NCBI GenBank assembly: GCA_033064195.1
Contig: JARBJD010000159.1
Coordinates: 1 to 64,000, forward strand
Length of the DNA stretch: 64,000 nucleotides
From: Blattamonas nauphoetae
Lineage: Eukaryota; Preaxostyla; Oxymonadida
Direction of reading: 5' to 3'
The notes under the pieces are model-generated. The model was given only the letters and a program-made list of their open reading frames with translations. It had not been told where the DNA came from and searched no databases. Numbering within the stretch: the stretch's first letter is position 1; each line of letters opens with the position of its first letter. The translations under genes and the position numbers were made by a program. Of the stretch, positions 31,967-43,889 are shown in pieces.

Positions 31967-34900
31967 ATGAAGACAAGATTCTCTTTCTTGGACACTGTTA
32001 TTGAAGCCGGATCACTCAGGTTCTTGATTGGAAAACGTCTCAATAACATTTACGAGATTACTCCTACACTCCTTCTTCTCAAATTTTCCCAAGAAACTGA
32101 AAAGAGTTTTGTACTCATTGAAAGCGGGAAACGTGTCCATTCAACAATTTTCACACGTGAAATTCGTGAAAAGCGTTCCCAATTTCTCCAAAATGTCCGT
32201 CAGTTTCATTTTTCTTGATTTTATATCCTTCAAACTCGTTTCTTTACAGTGTCGAAAATACATCAAAACACGTAAACTCGAACAGGTCATACAAGTTGGT
32301 GTGGATAGAATTGTCTGTTTGGTGTTCGGACAAGGAGAAAACCAACATAATCTCATCGTCGAGCTATATACCCCCGGAAATATCCTCATCACTGATCACA
32401 CACACCGTATTTTGTGTATTCTCCAGCCAAAACCAGAAGCATCACCTCCACAGATTGTTGGATCAGTTTATGATATTATGGCTGCGAGGCAACACGAGAC
32501 GATGTCTCCACAATTGATCTATCGGAACCTCTTCAACAGTGTGACCAGTGCTCTCCAGAAACAAGAGCAAGCCCATCAGACTGAGCCTACTCCTCAAAAA
32601 GGGAAAGATACGAAACAAAAAGGAAAAGGAGGTAAACAACAACAACCACAACAACAGAAAAAACGTAAAGAACAACCAATCACTCTCATGTCATGCCTTC
32701 TCTCGACACTTGAATATGGAAGAGATATCATTGACCATGTCCTGTGCCAACTCAAATATAGCCCAAACACACCACTTGTGCTCCCCTCAGCAAACGAACA
32801 AATCTCCGAGGAGTCGAACGCCTTTGTCGTGACGGAAGACGCATTATTTGTGCATGCGTTGTCCGACAAGTTCCTCCAAGCCGAAGCTCTTCTTCATCAG
32901 CGAGCATCTGAGCAGGGAAAAGGGTATATTCTCTTCAAGTATGTCAAGCAAACTGACGAGTCAAAAGAGCCTGGCCTGAGACAGCAATTTGAGGATTTTT
33001 TTCCTCTTCTTCTGTCTCACACTGCAGCGCAGGTTGGGAGGGCATCAAATCCTCCAAAGGAGGGCGACTTTGGCGTGATGGAATTCGACACATTTGATCA
33101 AACACTCGACACATATTTCAGCACAATCGAAGAAAAACAAGGTTTGTCCCCATCTTTCTCATCCTTCTCCAGACGCCCAAAACAAAGACACACAGGAACA
33201 ATCTGCGATGACCCGTCTGAAATCCATCGAAGACGGACAGAAACAGAGATTGGAGGAGATCGAGTATCGCATCGAGGAGAACCGCATCAAGGGCGAGATG
33301 GTGCAGATGCTGTCCACCCAATTCCAGGCGTGCCTGGATGTTGTGAACGCACTCATCGCTCAAGGCCACGATTGGGGGATGATTGAGAGGCTGCTCAAGC
33401 AGCACGCGAAGATGGGGGACTTCACGTCGAAGCAGATCAAAAAGATCCACTTCAAGACGAACGAGATTGACGTGGAGATCGACAACGGAGACGGCGAAGA
33501 GGATGTCCCAGAGCCAGAACCGGAAGAGGTCGAGCCTCAACGACGGAAAAAGAAGAAAAACCAGGAAGCACCAAACCAGCCCAAACTATCTGTCGAAGAA
33601 CGAGTGCAAAAGTTGACGACGTCCAAAATTCTGGTTCGGTTGGACCTCTCCCTCTCAGCACAAGCCAACTCTCGCAAGTTCTTTGATCAGATGCGAGAGC
33701 TCCAAAACGATCTGAAGAAGGCCCGTGCAGGTGCTGTGCAAGCCATCAAAGCAGCACGCGAGAAAGCCGAAATCAAAGTCCAGAAAGCCACCGAAGTGAA
33801 AGAAAAGCAGATGAAGAAGGTCCGACGTCGCTTCTGGTTCGAGAAATTCGACTGGTTTGTGACGAGCGACGGCTTTTTGGTACTTTGTGGACGAGACGCC
33901 ACAACAAACGAGATGATTGTGAAGCGGTACATGAAGGAAGACGACATTTATGTTCACGCCAACATCGCTGGAGCCGCCTCCCTGCTGATCAAGGGGAAGA
34001 AGGGCATCCATGCTGGCCTGAGCGAGAACGAGTGCGGCATCCCACCGAGAACGATTTTAGAGGCAGGGGTGATGGCAGCTGCTCACACGAAAGGGTGGAG
34101 CAAGGGAGTGATGGATGTTGGGGCATGGTGGGTGAGACCAAACCAGGTGAAAGTGGCTGCACCAACGGGCCAGTTCATGGGGAAGGGGTCCTTCTTGGTT
34201 GTGGGGAAGCATCATGACATCGCCATCAACTCAACTGAAATGGGCTTTGCACTTCTGTTTATGATCGACGAGGAGAGTGTCAAGCGTCGGAAGGAGAGGG
34301 GAGAGAGGCTAATCTGTGCTTACACCGACGACGATGACGAAGTCGAGGACCAGACAGGTGCAGAGGAACTCCCCGCAATTGAAGATCAACCAGAAGAGGA
34401 GAAAGGTGACAATGATGAAGGAGATGGAAAAGACGAGAAAGAAGATGAAAAACTCTCGCCTGAACCTGAGGAAGACGAAGAGCCAACTCCATCTCCGAAA
34501 GAGGAAGATCCAACTCCATCTCCGAAAGAGGAAGATCCAACTCCTTCTCCGAAAGAGGACGAATCTCCTCAACCAACTCCGGAAAAAGACAACGAAAGCG
34601 AAGAAGATGAGAGTGAATCAGAAGAAGAAGAGGAAGAAAAAGAAGAACAAATGGAACAAAGCTCATCAGAATCAGACATTCTGTCGAATGTTCCTGCCGA
34701 ACAGCTGATCGCCCTCGGAATGCCGAATCCAAAGAAGGGAAAGCATATCATGGTCCCAAAACCCACCCAGAAGCTCAAACGTGGGCAAAAGGGGAAATAC
34801 AAAAAGATGCGAGAGAAGTACGGTGAACAAGACGAAGAAGAACGACAGCTCCGCATGGAATTGATCCACGGAAGGGCCGACACCTCCCTCCCTCAGTTTT

Positions 34901-35622
34901 TGAGAGATGAGGAAGAGAGGAAGCAGGCCAAACTGAGCAAGGAACCCAAGAAGGACGACCGAAAAGAAAGGAAGGGCTGCAAGAAAGGAAACACGAAAGG
35001 AAAGAAGACTGAAAAGGTTGCCGAACCAACCCCGGAACCAGCCCCTCCAGTCAAGTTCACCTCGTTCTACGGGCAGACAGAGCTCACCCAGACCGACTCG
35101 TTGGACCCAGCCACAGAGCTCGTGTGCTTCTACTGCAAAGAGAAGGGTCATAAGAAATCAGACTGCCCATCGCTGAAGAAGGATCAGTTGTCTGGCAAAG
35201 TTAAAGCAAGCAACGATACCACACCTCAATCATCCATCGACACTGCTCTCTCGCAGATCTCAGCACTGGTCTGCGATCCGTCACCAGAAGACGAGATTAT
35301 TGCTGCTATCCCGACTGTCGTCCCTTACACAGTCGCGAGGACTTACAAATATTTCGTCAAAATGGTTCCAGGCCCCAAAAAACCCGGTCGTGTCGCAAAG
35401 GAATCAGTCGATCTGTTCATGGCACATCCAGATGCCACCGAAGCTGAACTCAAATGCATTAAAGCACTGGACGACACCGAATTAGTGCAGCAGATGATCG
35501 GACCAGTGAAGATCGACAACCCTGAGCTCGCAAAGGCACTCGCGAAAAAGAACGAGAGAGAAAAGCAAATGAAGAAGAAGAAGGCTTTGGAACTTCAGAA
35601 GGTGATGATTGAGATGAAGTGA
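31967..35622 (+). CDS. NEMF: NEMF/Rqc2 (Tae2) ribosome quality-control factor
   Basis: Three exons (31967-32194, 32250-33141, 33173-35622; introns 55 and 31 nt) encode 1189 aa. NEMF/Rqc2 binds 60S subunits with stalled nascent chains, recruits the Ltn1/Listerin ligase and adds C-terminal tails. The start MKTRFSFLDTVIEAGSLRFL and CRKYIKTRKLEQVIQVGVDR match the NFACT-N domain. Charged helices (about 390-590) form the coiled coil. NFACT-R begins with RRRFWFEKFDWFVTSDGFLV near residue 590. An acidic, Pro/Ser-rich linker contains a 27-base triplication. A CCHC knuckle (CFYCKEKGHKKSDC) lies near residue 1022, and an NFACT-C-like end closes the protein. An ATG at 31868 is in frame in the same exon, but the family start is MK(T/S)RFS, so I chose 31967. 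Confidence 0.92.
34483..34563 (+). repeat. 27-base triplet repeat in NEMF linker
   Basis: Three consecutive 27-base units encode PTPSPKEED / PTPSPKEED / PTPSPKEDE. The first two are identical at the base level and the third differs at a few bases, which suggests recent expansion. Units keep frame. Confidence 0.9.
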
Positions 35623-35836
35623 AGAGGACATCGTTTTTCAATGTTTTGATTTTCTTGCTGAGGTCTGAGAAATCGGGTTTTCCTCTCGACTCCAGCTTTA
35701 CTTCATCCCTTTCATTGAAAAGAACACTTCAGATGTCTCCTGATCCTTGTTCAGTTGGAGAATCATCAGTTTTCCAGGAACGATGCATGAATCAAACAAT
35801 TATTCGTGAAGTGTCTGTTCTAATGAAGATTTGAAA

Positions 35837-38800
35837 TCAAAAAAATGGGGAAATGACGGGGGATTGAGCTGGAGAGGGAGTTTCTCTTTGGGCAATCACT
35901 GCGTCGAGTGCAGCAGTCTGCTTCTGTTGAGAAGCTTCAATGACAGACACAGCCTGTTCGATCTCTTCTTTGTTAATTCGTTCAACTTCCTGCCGAATCT
36001 TTGCGATGGCATGGGACTGAAGAACGGAGAAGGTTTCCTCCACAGCATCGAAGTCGTTGAGATCAGCTGCGGTGATTGTTGGCCCGACTGGGGCGAGTGT
36101 CTTCCGCCGACCGTTCTGCTTGGGACTCGGAGAGGGAGACGGAGAGTTGGAGTCCAGGTCATCAACGCCTTCGTTGACAGGGCGATCATCAAAGTCATTT
36201 TCGTCCTCTCTGTTGGTGAGGAACATCTCCTTCTCTGCTTCAGCTGCAGCAAGGCGATCTTCCTCATCTTCAGCCATCATCATTCCTCTCACCTCATCGT
36301 GTGTCTCAGAAAGCGTGTTGCTTTCAAGATCTGTGTCGCTGTCTGGCTCGGATATTTCCTGCTCGTCCACATTCAGAAGTTCCATTCCACTTCCAAATCG
36401 AGATTTGAAGATATCCGCAAGTTCGTTCTGCCCACTTGCTTTCTTCTTCCTTTTGTCTTTGTCCTTTCCTGACTTCTTCGGCTTCTGATTGGCACGCTCA
36501 CTGAGAGTCTTCTTTTTCTTGTCTTCGCGCATTCCCAGCATCCCTTCGACATCTGCCTTGTTCAACAATGATGCGTAAGTGAAGTGCCCATCACGCGTGA
36601 CAACTTGCTCCACTCTTCTCTTCCACTTCGCTCTCTCCACAATCTTCTCCTCGACAGTCCCTCTCGACACCAGTCGGTACACATTCACTTCTCTTGTCTG
36701 TCCGATTCGATGGGCTCGATCCTGCGCTTGAGCGTCCATTGCTGGATTCCAATCCGAGTCGTAGAAGATGACTGTATCGGCACCAGTGAGATTCACACCG
36801 ACACCTCCTGACCGTGTGGAGAGAAGGAAGAGGAAAACTCGACTGTCCCTGTTGAATCGTTCCATCAGTGCTTGCCTCATCTCAATTGGGGTTGTTCCAT
36901 CCAGGCGGAGGTAAGCATACCCGTAGTGTGAGGCAAAAACTTCCAACACATCCAGCATCTTCGACATTTGTGTGAAGATCAGACATCGATGCCCATTTGA
37001 GTACAGCCACCGGAGGAGAACAGCGAGACATTGGAGTTTTCCACAGTCGTGTTCAACAAGATGGGCGGGAGGGAATGTGAGCGACGTACTGGCAATGTAC
37101 GGTGCTCTTGTGTCCACAAAGGACTCGTCTGGAACGGAATTCACAGAATCAAACGCAGGAAGATCCTGAGAGAAGTGAGACATGAGTGTTGGCGACATCG
37201 AATGCGGAGCAAATGATGCCAAAGCCTTTGCACTGATCGTGTCCGGTTCGTACGGATTGAGCGGAGGAGGATTGATTGGCAATCGCACGAAGCGGATTCT
37301 TGCAGACCGAGTGGGATCTGGGCTTGACGTTGAGAGGAATGGAGAAGTGTCTGACTTCTTTATTGTCTTGCTGTTTTGTTTTGGTGTTGACGTCACACTC
37401 CGAGTCCTCTGAGCTCCAATGAACGGTGATTCTGGCTGTGGTGTGTTGACCGGAGTCGGATGGTCGTTCAGTCCCTTTCCCCGCGTTCTGATTGTGGAGA
37501 CGGTCGCGGGAATTTTGGGAGTGCCAATCTTTCTCGATGTAGTTGATGGGGTTTGGGCAGAAGCAATATGCACTGATGTCGAGTCAGAAGGCGGCTGTTG
37601 GAGTTTCCGTTGTTGACGAAGATTCAGTCCAGTGCGAGGGGCCTCAAGGACCTCATTCCAGTTGCTCAGAGCACCTTCCCTGCCTCTCATCATTTTTGAG
37701 ATACCTCCACCTGTCACTGACCAGCCACCTGCTGCGTTTTGATGCTTCGTGGCCTCGAGTGGATACAGAGACGAATAATTTGGGATGAGGACAGCCTCAA
37801 GTGGTCTGTTTTGATGAGTTGCGGGGAGTTTGGCGAATGTGGTGCTGACGAGAGGGCGAGGTGAAGAGAGCTCATCAGTCTTGAAGAGACGGCGATGTGA
37901 TTGGATGATGTGGGTGTGGATGGGTTGTGAGACGACGGTTGGCTGATAAACAAGACATTGCTTGAGTACGAAGCCAGAATACGAATAGAACAGATCGATT
38001 GGGAGCGAGACGAGATGGAGGAGAGTGTCTGTGTACCCGAACGATGCGTGTCTGACCTCATCCAGTTTATCCTTCGAATGGACGTCTGTTTGGATCAGTT
38101 TCGTGCATATTCGGGCGTGCTTATGGACAAATTGGGGGTGGATGGTGATCCCATCACGGCACAGGAGACATCCACAGCGCAGGTGAGACTTCCGAGCGGA
38201 AAACTTGCGATTCGACTCGACGTACGGACTGTACGATGAGACTTGCCTGGCTTGCTTCAATCTCTCTTCGCTTGTGAGGCGGATTTGTCCATCAAACTTC
38301 ACACTATCCTCTTTGAAGGGAGATGACAAGAACGGCGACATTCTTGTCGACCCCAATCGGAGAGGAGTGAGGAGTGGAGACGGAGTGGGAGAAAGAAAGG
38401 GCGAGTTGGAGACGGAAACACTCGGCTGAGGGTTCCGTGGAGGTCTCCCACGAGTTTCACGTCGTTGAGGGACAACAGGCTCCACTGTTACATCCTCAAC
38501 GGGTATGTCTCCCAAACCAATAATGACCTGCTGCTTCTCCCGTGTCTCTGTGACGTAGGCGTTGAACTCGGCTCGTTTCTGTCTCTTCAGTTCAAGAAGA
38601 GCGTTCTGTGAATGAAGAGAGTCGGGCTTCTCCTCGAAAAGCTGATCATCATCAACTTCGTCTTTCATCATCGTTCTTCTTCGATCGGACGGTTGTCTCG
38701 TTTTGGGTCTTCCTGCGTATGTCAGCTGGATGTCGTTTTCGAGTGGCAGAGGAACCTCTTCGGCATCCTCCTCGCTGTCTGTCGGATCGAGTGTGAGGCC

Positions 38801-41800
38801 GCCCATCAGTCGACATATCAGACGGAAGCCGAGGAGAGGAGCGGTTGTCAGAGGATCACAGCGCTGAGTGTTCAGATGCATCACGTCAAGGATATGTTCA
38901 GTTAGAACCTTCTCCTGTCGTTCCCGCAGTTCAGAAAGGAAAGAATTTGTGGACTGGCATCGAATGACGGGTGTTTGCTGTTGGTGATCACTTCGAAGAT
39001 GGATGACTCCTTCTGTGAACGTTGAGGACGGGCTGTCATCTTTCTCCATGACCTTCGGAGAGAGCTTGTAGAAGCTGTACCAGTCCTCAGGCTTCGGAGT
39101 GAGCGATGTGATCCTTTCGGCTTCAATTGGAGATGGGGGAAGATTGGACGATCCTGGAAGTGAGAGAGGCGAGTGGATTGGTGAGAAGGCGTTGATCTGT
39201 CCCACATCACGGCTTGTGATGGACATCAGAGCCCAGATGCGAGGGAGAGATGCAGTGTACGGGAGAGAAAGACTCGAACGAAGTGTTATGGATGTGTTGG
39301 TCTGAGTGGTGAATGACGGTGTCGGAAATATTTGAGGTGGAGAGAGAGTGATGAACGACGATGGGATGATGGACTGCAGAGCAAGCGATGGATTGAAGAG
39401 TGACCAGCCAGGCGACCCAACAAACGCAGGCTGTTGGATGGACACGTCTTGATGTGAGCGAGCTTCGTAAAATTCACTCAGGAGCCATCGCATGGAGTTG
39501 ATGGGGAATGTGGATGGTTGGAGGGTGAGAGTGGGCTGGTCGAGGGGGAGATGTGGGAAGCCAAGGAAGAGCTGAGGTGCATACGAATGGAGACAGTGGA
39601 TTGGATGAGCGTCAAGAATGTGAAATGCGCAGGATGGGTACGAGCCAACCTCCTCCTTCTGAAGTGCAATCTCTGAGACAGTGCGTCGTTCGTGTTTCTT
39701 CCTCACTGGCGAGAGAGGCTTTGATTGGACAAAGACAGAGGATAGCGAGAGAGGAGAGGAGATGGGGTTTTCTTCGAAGAGGGTGGGATGGTTGCACACT
39801 TTCCTGAGTTGCATAAGCACATTGCACAATCCCATGAAGCTGCCCGACTTCAGCGTCTTCTGAGTTTCTGCGGCCGACAGAAATTCTTCATAGAGGAGCC
39901 TTTGCCGTTTCGACAATGGTGTGAGAATGACGTGCTCGTGCTTCGCCGGAAGTTGCTTCTCCACGTCAACTTTCAACCGTCGCAGGAGGAACGGACGGAG
40001 GATGTTGTGCAGACGTGACACGATCTCGTTTGGAATGGTTGAGGGTGTGCTGGTGTCGGCAAGACCTTCTCGATTCACATAGCCGTCTCCAGTGATTGTC
40101 TCAACGGAGATGGAGTTGGAGATTGGATTTGCAAACCATTCTTTGAACTCGGAATGGGATCGGAAGACTTCAGGCATCAGAAAGTGCATGAACGACCACA
40201 GTTCCATGATGTCGTTTTGGAGAGGAGTTCCGGTGAGGAGCAACCGATGGCGGGTGTTGAAATTGAGCAGGATCTGCCACCGCTTCGACTTGAAGTTCTT
40301 GATGTTGTGGGCCTCGTCGAGGATCATGTAGTTCCACCTCTTCGGGCGGAAGATCTGCTTGTCTTGTATGACCAGCTTGTACGACGTGATACAGACATGG
40401 AATGCGTCTGGCTTGGACCAGCCTTCTCTCTTCTTCTTCCGCTCTGCAGTTGTGCCGTAGTACGAAAGGATCTTGAAGGCCGGGCACCATCGCTTGAACT
40501 CCATCTCCCAGTTGATGAGGACAGACGACGGAACGATGATGAGGTGAGGACCCCACTCGTTCTTTTGGCAGGCGAGGGCGGCAAGGACGGCGATGGTCAT
40601 GACAGTGTTGTGGGTGACGATGAAGGATGAGGTGATGTAAAGTTGAGATGGATGCGAGACGCTGATGCAGACACATTCAGAAATGAGGGGTTGGAGTTGT
40701 TGGGTGGTCGGTGAAGTGATGTCAGAGGAAGGAGACTGAGAGAGGAGAGGCGAGGGAGGGATAAGTGAATCTGATGGAAGCACTGTGAGCTCAGCAGTCG
40801 ATGGAAGTGGAATGATTGAGACGATTGATCTTTTGAGACGAGCACCTTCATCTGTCTGACTTCCTCCGCCCACAACATTCTGTCGGATCTGCGATGGGAG
40901 GCTGATGTCGAGTTGGATGCCATGCTGTGATGCTAATCGATGAACAACACCACCAAGAGACTGTACGAGGTGGATGAGTGAGTTCGCTGCTGAGGAAGAG
41001 AGTGTGGAGATGCGAATGGAGGCGTCTGTGGGATGTGTTGATGGGGAGTGATGATGAATAATCTGTCTCAATATTTCAGTTCGAGTCTGAATATCCGAGA
41101 AAAGAAGAGATTCTGGAAGAACAAATGAAGATTGTGAGAGATCGAGTGATGATAAAGAAGTCTGAGTGCTTTGAGAGGAAGAGAAATGGATTGGTTGGGC
41201 GATTGGGAGACGAATTGACGATGAGTTCGTGCTGAGAAGGCCGATGAGTTCCCGTGTCGTTTTTGTGCTCCATTTCTCCGCCTCTGTCGAAACCCACGTT
41301 GAGCTGTTCCCCTTGTCATTGTCGAGCTGTACTGTCCAAAGATGCTCGTCTGTGCAATCTGCCCACGTTCCATCGTCGAGCACAACGCGGAAGACTTCTT
41401 TCCTTCCCTGTGGAAAGACTCCCGTCACGCTCGTCGTGCTCCCATCACACGCCACAACCTGATCTCCCACGCGTATGTCGCCGATCCTCCTCCACCCGCT
41501 TGGGGTGAGGATGGGGGAGTCGACTGGCTGTGCTTTCCCAAGACCCATCTCATCTGCGAGGATCACGTTGAGATTCTTTTCGTACATGTTCATCAGCCAG
41601 TCCAGCCCAATCATTTGATACTCGCGCAGAGGTCCAGGACCCTTCAGCAGGAATGGGATTTCAGTTTTGATCTCGGTGGATGCGAGAGTCGTTCCGGTGG
41701 GTGCCATCGACGTGGCTTGTTTCGAGACGTCCATCAAAAGTTGGTCCATTGGCTTCTCAGCCTCATTCCTCAACTCATCAAGCTCATTAGCATCTCGCCG

Positions 41801-42728
41801 AGCATCAAATTCTTCAGATGAGTCAATTCCATCTTCGTCAGGCTTGATAGAATCAAGATGCTGAGATGATTTTGCTGGAGTGGACACATCCTCAATGCTA
41901 TCTTTGATAATTCGGCTAAGATCCTCCATCTGTTCCACAAATGTATCAAAACTCTCCTTTTTCACTTCGCGGATCTTTTCCTCCTTCTCAATCAGGTGTC
42001 GGAGACTCACGAATTCTCTCGCGTCATCCCAGAATTGTTTGATCATTGCAGCGATAACCGAGGCTTTCTCCTTCTTTACTTCTTCCTCTTTTCGTGAACG
42101 ATATAGAAAGAAGCGAGGAACCTCAACTTTCAGTCTTTCACCTTGTCGGACGACAATTCGTCGAGTTTGTGCTTTATAGTTGGCTGCGTCACAAACGTCT
42201 TGGAGAAAGGATGTTTGATCATGAATAGGGACTAAATGAAAATTGTTCTGTTCAGGCAAGTCACTAAAAGGTATTTTACCGGACGAACAAAACCATACAT
42301 CTGTTGAGGAGTTGGGGTGGCTTTTTTACGACCTCGCTTTCCTTCAGTGGATGGTTTCCCATCTGGTCTATTGATTTGCATAAATATAGCTGGAGGTTGT
42401 GGATAACTTGATTGAAGTTTTCTTTGTCGTGTCTTGATGGCTGCCATCTTGACTATGGTCTGAAGAAGATTTTGTTTTGTGAACGAAGTATGTTGTTGTT
42501 CGACTTCTGAAGAGGATGCATCTGTATAGTTGTCATCTACTCCAAGTAAAGAGAGAAAATGTGGAGGTAACGACCATCGGAAAAAAGCAAACCTCCCTCT
42601 GAATCGTCTTCATCTTCCACATTGAAAGCAAATGACTGGGAAACATGTGAAAAACGTCTTTGCTGTTGAGATGACATCGAGAAATTCTCAATTTTTGTTG
42701 AAGACCATCGATCAACCCAGATACACAT
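35837..42728 (-). CDS. SWR1: SWR1/SRCAP-type chromatin-remodelling ATPase containing an intein
   Basis: Three exons on the minus strand (42728-42575, 42536-42280, 42247-35837; introns 38 and 32 nt) encode 2273 aa, or 1964 without the intein. SWR1-family enzymes exchange H2A for H2A.Z in nucleosomes. An HSA-type region lies at about 195-240 (FWDDAREFVSLRHLIEKEEK). ATPase lobe 1 starts at LREYQMIGLDWLMNMYEKNL and is cut at Walker A (DEMGLGK, residues 369-375) by the intein at 376-684. It resumes with TVMTIAVLAALA, MILDEAHNIKNFKSKRW and LLLTGTPLQNDIMELWSFMH, which match SWR1/SRCAP/Domino more closely than INO80. A very long low-complexity insertion (roughly 930-1850), typical in kind for split SWR1 ATPases, precedes lobe 2 (HRCLIFTQMSKMLDVLEVF, DRAHRIGQTREVNVYRLVS). 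It is convergent with NEMF and divergent from RPS14. Confidence 0.93.
40607..41533 (-). other. Class 3-like intein in the SWR1 Walker A motif
   Basis: This in-frame segment of 309 residues is inserted between Lys and Thr of GLGK/T. It starts AQPVDSPILTPSGWRRIGDI, a block-A motif with Ala instead of Cys/Ser. Block B contains CTDEHLWTVQ (His64, Trp66). Block F reads ECVCISVSHPSQLYI (Cys289), and block G ends SSFIVTHN with Thr307, His308, Asn309, followed by Thr as +1. Trp, Cys and Thr at these places form the WCT triplet that defines class 3 inteins, in which the block-F Cys replaces the missing N-terminal nucleophile. The middle keeps a piece resembling the second half of a LAGLIDADG endonuclease (LSSSAANSLIHLVQSLGGVV), but no DTDG-type acidic motif is visible. 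It is coding, not an intron: the frame is open throughout and there are no suitable splice borders. Confidence 0.92.
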
Positions 42729-42901
42729 CTATGATCTAAGTTGAATGCTATTTATGAAGACTGCCAGATGAGTTGAAAGAAATTTTCACAGTTTTGGAGA
42801 CATCACCAGAGTTCCATCCCTCTTTTCTTCGTCTGTCCCAAAAAAACTGGAGATTATGGACCAATCTTTTGATCAAAAGGAAGAAGGGAATTATCCGCGA
42901 A
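42729..42901. promoter_or_regulatory. Divergent promoter region SWR1 / RPS14
   Basis: The 173-base gap separates the SWR1 start (minus) from the RPS14 start (plus) and must hold both promoters and both 5' untranslated regions. I see no TATA box that I would defend. Confidence 0.4.
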
Positions 42902-43753
42902 ATGGTTTGGGTTCTACGATTGTTATTCGACTCTAATCTTCCCCCTCCATATTCAATTGTCTCTTTTTTCATCATAGACCGCTGCTCCAGCAACCAAAGG
43001 AAAGGCAAAGAAAGGAGAGAAGAAAGTTCAGGAAGTCATCTCATCAATCCCTGATCTCAAGGTATATCACTTTTTTAATGACCTAATAACATTGACTTTG
43101 CACATTGTTCTTCATTTTCTGTCAGCCTGGTGAGAACAGATTCGGCGTTTGCCACATCTACGCTTCATTCAACGATACCTTCATTCACGTTACTGATCTC
43201 TCCGGACGTGAAACTATCTGCCGTATCACCGGTTTGATTCTCTTCTCAACCATCATGAGAATCAATTCATCCATTTTAATCGTTTTTTCGTGTGTAGGAG
43301 GCATGAAAGTTAAGGCCGATCGTGACGAGTCCTCACCATACGCCGCTATGATGGCCGCCCAAGATGTCGTTTCTGAGTATGATTTCACTTTTCTCGTCAG
43401 ACTTTCAATCATTTATCTCGTCACGTTTACACAATTTTCACAAAAAATATTCCTGTTCAAAACTTCCATCTTTTCCTTCATTGCATCTATCAATCGCTTC
43501 CCACCAACATTTTTTCTTTTCCTAATATATCATTTTTACATTGTTCAGATGCCAAAAGAAAAACATCAACTGCCTTCACATCAAAATCCGTGGAGTTGGT
43601 GGAACTCGTGCCAAGACTCCAGGACCAGGTGCCTCTGCCGCTCTCCGTGCTCTTGCTCGTGGTGGTATTCGTATTGGCAGGATTGAAGACGTGACTCCAA
43701 TTCCAACCGATTCCACAAGAAAGAAGGGTAGCAGAAGAGGTCGTCGTTTGTAA
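42902..43753 (+). CDS. RPS14: 40S ribosomal protein uS11 (RPS14)
   Basis: Five exons (42902-42904, 42978-43061, 43126-43231, 43298-43376, 43549-43753) with GT-AG introns of 73, 64, 66 and 172 nt sum to 159 codons, 158 aa. Exon 1 is only the ATG. The protein reads [20 protein letters not shown], then [20 protein letters not shown] and the highly conserved end [20 protein letters not shown]. uS11 sits on the platform of the small subunit near the mRNA exit. Its introns are longer than those of most neighbours, a pattern often seen in ribosomal protein genes. Two AATAAA-like hexamers follow the stop at about 43807-43818. Confidence 0.97.
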
Positions 43754-43889
43754 GAATACTTGCATATTCATGCGACCTTTTCATGGAAAGGGCATTTCGA
43801 GTAATCAATAAAAAATAAATTCAATTTTTGAGCGGATTATTACGTTCACTAAGAACAATTCAGAGATAACCAAAAGTTTTCTTTTCACG

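Noticed and set aside
40607-41533. Intein region as a retained spliceosomal intron
   Set aside because: It is 927 nt, far longer than other introns here, open in frame throughout, keeps codon style and has intein blocks at both ends.
35837-42728. INO80 instead of SWR1 for the remodeller
   Set aside because: The segment after the intein (WGPHLIIVPSSVLINWEMEF, KIFRPKRW-type and FEWFANPIS-type blocks) follows SWR1/SRCAP/Domino more closely.
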